Program-made: the position numbers and the translations under genes
In this document: positions 7,662 to 10,781 of the stretch, piece by piece
Position numbering within the stretch: the first letter of the stretch is position 1
Layout of the letters: every line of letters starts with the position of its first letter
Notes under the pieces: generated by a model
Database searches by the model: none
What the model saw: only the letters and a program-made list of their open reading frames with translations
Told to the model about the DNA's origin: nothing
NCBI GenBank assembly: GCA_043806645.1
Contig: JAZDGX010000044.1
Span: 1 to 10,781 of the forward strand
Reading direction: 5' to 3'
DNA: 10,781 bases
DNA from: JAZDGX01 sp043806645
GTDB lineage: Bacteria > Eisenbacteria > RBG-16-71-46 > CAIMUX01 > WJJG01

Positions 7662-7685
7662 CCTCCTGCAATGGCTCCCGGGAGG
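7662..7685 (-). promoter_or_regulatory. ppiD-like ribosome-binding site and possible masking stem
   Basis: The strong Shine-Dalgarno AGGAGG (complement of 7662-7667) sits 11 nt before the ATG at 7650. On the RNA, CCTCC (complement of 7681-7685) lies 14 nt upstream of GGAGG (complement of 7662-7666) and can pair with it in five GC-rich base pairs, hiding the site. The upstream copy is part of a 10-bp palindrome CTCCCGGGAG at 7675-7684. The ribosome site is clear; regulation by pairing is inference. Confidence 0.5.
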
Positions 7686-7715
7686 TCACCGTTTTCCCAA
7701 GTCAGAAGACGGACT

Positions 7716-7745
7716 ATCTTACGGCAATCCGATCCGCCGTCGCAA
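7716..7745 (-). promoter_or_regulatory. Candidate sigma-70-type promoter for the leftward operon
   Basis: On the minus strand TTGCGA (7745-7740, 4 of 6 to TTGACA) is followed after 18 nt by TAAGAT (7721-7716, 4 of 6 to TATAAT). It lies in the least GC-rich part of the intergenic region and would start RNA near 7709, leaving a leader of about 59 nt before ppiD. The match is moderate and unproven. Confidence 0.33.
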
Positions 7746-7786
7746 GGCGGCGATGAGGGGGGCCTTGGCGCCCGAAGCGGCTTGGC

Positions 7787-7815
7787 TTGACCCTCGGGCG
7801 CCGGCTCCCTAGGCT
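7787..7815 (+). promoter_or_regulatory. Candidate sigma-70-type promoter for the CNNM pair
   Basis: TTGACC (7787-7792, 5 of 6 to TTGACA) and TAGGCT (7810-7815, keeping the three most conserved -10 bases T, A and final T) are separated by the ideal 17 bp. RNA would start near 7822, giving an unusually long leader of about 160 nt before the TTG start at 7985. No better match is visible upstream of this gene. Confidence 0.5.
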
Positions 7816-7838
7816 CGGGCTGGACAAACCCGGCCGCT

Positions 7839-7853
7839 CGGGACAAGGTCCCG
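7839..7853 (+). repeat. Perfect short inverted repeat in the CNNM leader
   Basis: CGGGAC (7839-7844) and GTCCCG (7848-7853) are perfect reverse complements around AAG. In RNA this is a 6-bp GC-rich hairpin with a tight loop, about 17 nt after the predicted transcription start. As DNA it is a 15-bp near-palindrome and could also be an operator. Confidence 0.45.
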
Positions 7854-7902
7854 CGGTGACTGTCGTAGAACTGGGGCGGCGGGGATGGCGTCCCACGAGG
7901 AG

Positions 7903-7950
7903 CCGGCCGGCGGTGTCCGAGCGCACCGCGTCGGGGCCGGTCCGTACCGG
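7903..7950 (+). repeat. Two-tier hairpin with an overlapping alternative stem in the CNNM leader
   Basis: CCGGCC (7903-7908) pairs with GGCCGG (7935-7940); inside it GCGGTG (7910-7915) pairs with CACCGC (7924-7929) around an 8-nt loop. A competing stem CCGGT (7937-7941) with ACCGG (7946-7950) uses the right outer arm, so the two forms exclude each other. It ends about 22 nt before the Shine-Dalgarno of the CNNM gene. Such pairings arise easily in GC-rich DNA, so function is only suspected. Confidence 0.35.
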
Positions 7951-7972
7951 GCGCAGGGATGTTGGCTGAACC

Positions 7973-7987
7973 GGAGGGGGAGGCTTG
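7973..7987 (+). promoter_or_regulatory. Ribosome-binding site fixing a TTG start
   Basis: GGAGG (7973-7977) is 7 nt before TTG at 7985. A TGA in the same frame at 7967-7969 rules out any longer protein, and the next ATG (codon 9) would cut into the first membrane helix, so TTG is the best start. Confidence 0.75.
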
Positions 7988-9247
7988 GATCCGATTCTCC
8001 TGACCTTGATGCTCGTGCTCCTGGCTCTCTCCGCCTTCTTCTCGGCGACCGAGGCGGCCTTCTTCTCGTTGACCCGCCTTCAGCTCCATCAGCTCGAGGA
8101 GCGCCGCGACCGGGCCTCGCGACGGATTCTGCGTCTCCTCGAGGACCCCGAGCAGATCCTGAGCGCCCTGCTCGTGGGCAACAATCTCGTCAATATCGCC
8201 CTTTCTTCGATCACGACCGCCTTCTTCCTGGATCTGATCACCGACCGCGGGGCGGCGGTGCGCACCGCGTTCTTCGTGGCCCTGCTGGCCGTGCTGGTCT
8301 TCGGCGAAATCACGCCCAAGACCATCGCGGTCAACTATGCCCTCCCACTGGCCCGCTTCTTTTCGGGCGGCCTGAGCCTCACCTCCCGGCTGCTGCGGCC
8401 CATGGCTGCGGCGCTGCGGCACCTGGCGCGGGGGGCACTCAGTCTCGTCGGCCATCCCGCGCGCGCCCCGGTCGCTTCCCGATTGATCTCCCAGGCCGAG
8501 CTGCGATCCATGCTGGAGGATGTCGAGGGGTCGAATGCGGTGATCACGCGCAGCGAGAGCCGCCTGGTGCAGAACATCCTCGATTTTGCCACCCGCACGG
8601 CCGAGGAGATCATGACGCCCCGGGTCGACATCATCGACCTGGATGTCGCCACCGATGCCGCGTCGGCGGTCCGGATGATGCGCGAGACGCGGCACTCGCG
8701 GTATCCGGTGTGGGAACGGGATCCCGACAATGTGATCGGTTTTGTGCAGGCCAAGGAGTTCTTGCTCGATCCGGAGCGGGGCTTGGCGGAGTATGCGCGC
8801 CCGGTCGCCTTCTTTCCCGAGGTCGCGCCGGTCGACCGGATCTTCCAGGAAATCCGCCGCTCCCGAACCGGGCTGGTGATCGTGGTCGACGAGCACGGCC
8901 AGACGGTCGGATTGATCACCCGCGAAGATGTCGTCGAGGAGATCGTGGGGGACATCTACGACGAATTCGACCAGGAGGAGCCGGCCATCCGCAAGAAGGC
9001 CGAGGGACTCTACATTCTGCCGGGCCGCCTGCCGCTGCAGGACCTGAACGAATCGCTCGGACTGACCCTGCCCGATCAGGCGGCGGTGACCGTAAACGGT
9101 TTCGTCTGCGACGTCCACGGGCACATTCCGCGACCCGGCACCGTGGTCGAGTGGCAGGAGCTGCGCTTTCACGTTCTGGAGGTGGCGCGCCATCAGGTCC
9201 GCCGCGTGCTGCTCGAGCTGCCTTCGGCGCAGGAGGAGCAGCCATGA
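7985..9247 (+). CDS. CNNM/CorC-family membrane protein (DUF21 + CBS pair + CorC_HlyC), first paralogue
   Basis: 420 residues with the full layout of the CNNM/CorC (hemolysin-like) family. The DUF21 membrane part (about 3-145) carries FFSATEAAFFS (18-28), LLVGNNLVNIALSS (62-75) and VFGEITPKTIAV (105-116). A CBS pair follows (about 203-325), introduced by EEIMTPRVDI and ending GLVIVVDEHGQTVGLITREDVVEEIVGDIYDE. The CorC_HlyC domain is at about 337-415 (LPGRLPLQDLNESLGLTLP). Relatives bind Mg2+ in the membrane part and ATP-Mg in the CBS pair, and act in Mg2+ export or divalent-cation homeostasis. The conserved membrane Ser, Asn and Glu/Pro motifs are all present, so it should be active. TTG start as described above. 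Its stop overlaps the next start as ATGA, indicating co-translation and perhaps a heterodimer. Confidence 0.93.
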   Translation: MDPILLTLMLVLLALSAFFSATEAAFFSLTRLQLHQLEERRDRASRRILRLLEDPEQILSALLVGNNLVNIALSSITTAFFLDLITDRGAAVRTAFFVALLAVLVFGEITPKTIAVNYALPLARFFSGGLSLTSRLLRPMAAALRHLARGALSLVGHPARAPVASRLISQAELRSMLEDVEGSNAVITRSESRLVQNILDFATRTAEEIMTPRVDIIDLDVATDAASAVRMMRETRHSRYPVWERDPDNVIGFVQAKEFLLDPERGLAEYARPVAFFPEVAPVDRIFQEIRRSRTGLVIVVDEHGQTVGLITREDVVEEIVGDIYDEFDQEEPAIRKKAEGLYILPGRLPLQDLNESLGLTLPDQAAVTVNGFVCDVHGHIPRPGTVVEWQELRFHVLEVARHQVRRVLLELPSAQEEQP

Positions 9248-10518
9248 CCGCGGTGGCGTGGAGCATCCTGCTGCCGGCGCTCATCCTGATCGCCTGCCTG
9301 CTCGTCTCGGGCTACGCCTCGGCCGCCGAGATGGCCATGCTCTCGGCCGGCCGCATCGGTCTGCGCCATCAGGCCAAGACCGGCCGGACGAGGGCGCGCC
9401 GGGTCCTGCGTCTGCTCGAGCGCCGCGAGCACCTGCTGATCATGTTCCTGATCGCACAGTGCGGCGCGAACGTGCTCGCCACCGCCGTGGCGACGAGTCT
9501 GATCGACCGGGCCGTGAGTGAGGCCTGGTTCGCCTCGCTGGTGGCGACGGCAGGCATGACGGTGATCATTGTCGTGACGGCGGAGATCGTCCCGAAGATG
9601 ATCGGCAAACGGCAGGGCAGCGCCCTGCTCGTACGCGATTCCCGGCTGCTGGAATTCCTCCACCAGCTTTTTCTGCCGCTGACGGGAATGGTCTACTTCT
9701 ACGTGCGCGGGTTGCTGCGGCTGGTCGGCCGCGAGCGGCGCGATCCGTTCCTCAGCCGCGAAGAGCTGCGGGTGCTCGTGCGCGAGGCGGAGAGCCACGA
9801 CGAGACGGGGCGCCACGAGAAGCGCATGTTGGAGTCGATCCTCGATTTCCGCGAGACGGTCGCCCGCGAGGTGATGATCCCGATGAACCGTGTCGTGCTC
9901 CTGCCGCGGGGGAGCAGCACCGGTGCCTGGCGGGCCGCCGTGCGCAGTGCCGGGTACACGCGCATCCCGGTCTTCGAGGGCCAGCGCGATCGGGTCGTCG
10001 GCGTCCTCAACGTCTTTGATCTGCTCTACGATCCCACGCCCCGGGAAACGGTGGATGCCTACCTGCGACCTGCGCCGATTGTTCCCGACTCGAAGCGCAT
10101 CGATCATCTGCTCGTCGAGATGCAGAAGGCGCGCAACCCGATGGCGATCGTCGTCGACGAGTTCGGCGCCTGCCAGGGGATCGTGACGGTGGAGGACATC
10201 GTCGAGGAGATCGTGGGGGAGATGGAGGACGAGCACGAGCGGGTCTCGCGCAAGATCCGTCCGCTGGCCCCGCGGGTCTATGTGGTCGAAGGGCTGACGG
10301 ACATCGATGATCTGAATCAGGAGCTGGGGCTCGATCTGCCGAAACGCCGCTACGACACGATCGGGGGATTGGTCTTGAAACGGGCCGGGCGCATTCCGCG
10401 CGCGGGCGAGCGATTCTCGATCCATGGGCTGACGATCGACATTCTGGACGCGGATCCCTACGGCGTGAGGGCGGTGAAGATGACGCTGCCGGCGGAGAAG
10501 AACGACGAACGAAGGTGA
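9244..10518 (+). CDS. CNNM/CorC-family membrane protein, second, diverged paralogue
   Basis: 424 residues, same architecture as its neighbour: DUF21 membrane part (about 5-160), CBS pair (about 204-330; AREVMIPMNRVVLLP, then PMAIVVDEFGACQGIVTVEDIVEEIVGEMEDE) and CorC_HlyC domain (about 340-418; VEGLTDIDDLNQELGLDLP, IGGLVLKRAGRIP). The ATG at 9244 is fixed by the 4-bp ATGA overlap with the preceding stop; the frame stays open far upstream only as a GC-rich shadow. Helix motifs differ from the first copy: SAAEMAMLS replaces SATEAAFFS, and GNNLVN (65-70 there) is AQCGAN (71-76 here), keeping only the last Asn; EIVPK is kept. This suggests altered ion binding or a regulatory-partner role beside the first paralogue, although that is inference. 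The C-terminus is short and charged (AEKNDERR). Confidence 0.92.
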   Translation: MTAVAWSILLPALILIACLLVSGYASAAEMAMLSAGRIGLRHQAKTGRTRARRVLRLLERREHLLIMFLIAQCGANVLATAVATSLIDRAVSEAWFASLVATAGMTVIIVVTAEIVPKMIGKRQGSALLVRDSRLLEFLHQLFLPLTGMVYFYVRGLLRLVGRERRDPFLSREELRVLVREAESHDETGRHEKRMLESILDFRETVAREVMIPMNRVVLLPRGSSTGAWRAAVRSAGYTRIPVFEGQRDRVVGVLNVFDLLYDPTPRETVDAYLRPAPIVPDSKRIDHLLVEMQKARNPMAIVVDEFGACQGIVTVEDIVEEIVGEMEDEHERVSRKIRPLAPRVYVVEGLTDIDDLNQELGLDLPKRRYDTIGGLVLKRAGRIPRAGERFSIHGLTIDILDADPYGVRAVKMTLPAEKNDERR

Positions 10519-10522
10519 TGGC

Positions 10523-10555
10523 GAACCCGCTGGCGGCGCGGGTTCCCGGCGCCGG
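10523..10555 (+). terminator. Candidate terminator hairpin after the CNNM pair
   Basis: GAACCCGC (10523-10530) and GCGGGTTC (10538-10545) form a perfect 8-bp stem with a 7-nt loop, beginning 4 nt after the stop at 10518. A 10-bp palindrome CCGGCGCCGG (10546-10555) follows directly. There is no T-run on either strand, so this is not a classic intrinsic terminator; it may stop transcription weakly, protect the 3' end, or serve both converging genes. Confidence 0.42.
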
Positions 10556-10563
10556 CCGCTCTA

Positions 10564-10609
10564 GTCGCCCGGGATGCCGCAGGCGATGCGGATGGACTCA
10601 GCGGGCGAC
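10564..10609 (-). terminator. Inverted repeat across the end of the right-edge gene
   Basis: GTCGCCCG (10564-10571) and CGGGCGAC (10602-10609) are perfect 8-bp reverse complements; between them CCGCA (10577-10581) and TGCGG (10587-10591) can form an inner stem. The stop of the minus-strand gene (10598-10600) lies inside. It could act as a 3'-end hairpin for that gene, but no T-run follows, so termination is a guess. Confidence 0.35.
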
Positions 10610-10781
10610 CCGCAACAGGACGAAGCGCAAGCCGGTGGGGCGGGCTTCGTCGCCGGGGGGCATCTCCCGGGCGGTGTGCGCCGCCGAAACGGCCGGAAGG
10701 CCTTTTCGATTCCAGACGCTGGGAGCATACCCTGTGGCCGCGCACGCCATCGCGGGGCGCGACCGGCCGAAGAGGTCCTCG
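10598..10781 (-). CDS. C-terminal end of an unrecognised protein (runs off right edge)
   Basis: The minus strand is open from the window edge to a TGA at 10600-10598, giving the last 60 residues of a protein. Third codon positions are almost all G or C, as in the neighbouring real genes, while the other two minus frames give low-complexity Arg/Pro/Ser-rich text. The piece includes ATGYAPSVWNRKGLPAV (15-31), VSAAHTAREMPP (31-42) and ends RPTGLRFVLLRVAR. The AAH.A...P....RPTG.RFV pattern near the end faintly recalls C-termini of formylglycine-generating-enzyme (SUMF1)-type domains, but too little is present to name it. It converges with the CNNM pair, 79 bp between stops. Confidence 0.6.
   Translation of the reverse strand, partial: EDLFGRSRPAMACAATGYAPSVWNRKGLPAVSAAHTAREMPPGDEARPTGLRFVLLRVAR

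Larger units (their letters stand above)
7651..7984. other. Divergent intergenic region with two promoters and structured leaders
   Basis: These 334 bp separate the leftward ppiD-like gene from the rightward CNNM pair. No reading frame here has protein-like composition. The part nearest ppiD (about 7690-7730) is less GC-rich than its surroundings, as promoter DNA often is; the part nearest the CNNM gene (7820-7984) is very GC-rich and full of inverted repeats. The separate entries below describe what can be seen. Confidence 0.8.

Noticed and set aside
6325..7812. Long plus-strand frame (495 codons) antisense to the ppiD-like gene.
   Set aside because: It mirrors the ppiD codons, shows no domain motif, and the opposite strand encodes a clear PpiD family protein.
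7454..9193. Long minus-strand frame (579 codons) antisense to the first CNNM gene and crossing the intergenic region.
   Set aside because: Its composition is low-complexity and mirrors codons of the real genes; such antisense frames are common where third positions are G or C.
7885..9243. The frame of the second CNNM gene stays open through nearly the whole first CNNM gene, as if one 877-residue fusion existed.
   Set aside because: The upstream part is Arg/Gly/Pro-rich shadow text; the first CNNM protein is encoded in a different frame over the same bases, and the ATGA overlap gives a clear start at 9244.
1..10781. Search by eye for CRISPR arrays, tRNA or rRNA genes, prophage genes and defence systems.
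   Set aside because: No regularly spaced direct repeats, tRNA-like cloverleaf, rRNA-like stretches or phage/defence domains were noticed in any region.

Overview
The window looks like chromosomal DNA from a high-GC, Gram-negative-type bacterium. Pointers are a PpiD-type membrane foldase, a Wzx-type glycan flippase, GC-rich third codon positions and frequent GTG/TTG starts. The combination of a PpiD/SurA-like protein with a tandem CNNM/CorC pair would fit an uncultured lineage of the Fibrobacterota-Chlorobi-Bacteroidota-Gemmatimonadota sphere (Eisenbacteria-like), but that is an impression and not a demonstrated assignment.

Left part (1-7650), minus strand. Transcription appears to start near 7709 and runs leftwards through five genes: a PpiD/SurA-like periplasmic foldase (7650-5830), a Wzx-like polysaccharide flippase (5781-4462), a divergent asparagine-synthase-like PP-loop protein (4368-2578), a FemAB/GNAT-like transferase (2581-1508) and a DegT/DnrJ/EryC1/StrS sugar aminotransferase (1518-310). 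The last three are tightly packed with overlapping ends. Together they suggest synthesis, modification and export of a surface glycan carrying amino and probably acylated or amidated sugars: DegT installs an amino group on a nucleotide sugar, the FemAB/GNAT protein could acylate it, the AsnB-like protein could form an amide or related bond, and the flippase moves the lipid-linked unit across the inner membrane. No glycosyltransferase or polymerase is visible, so the rest of the pathway must lie elsewhere. At the left edge is the start of a zinc-ribbon protein resembling small transposase-like proteins (178 to beyond 1).

Middle (7651-7984). A 334-bp divergent intergenic region has no convincing gene. 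It carries a candidate promoter for each direction, a possible Shine-Dalgarno-masking pairing in front of ppiD, and several GC-rich hairpins in the long leader of the rightward operon.

Right part (7985-10781). Two paralogous CNNM/CorC (DUF21 + CBS pair + CorC_HlyC) membrane proteins are encoded on the plus strand with a 4-bp ATGA overlap; they are probable Mg2+/divalent-cation transport or homeostasis proteins. They converge on the 3' end of a partial minus-strand gene (beyond 10781 to 10598). The short gap between them is rich in inverted repeats that could end transcription from either side.
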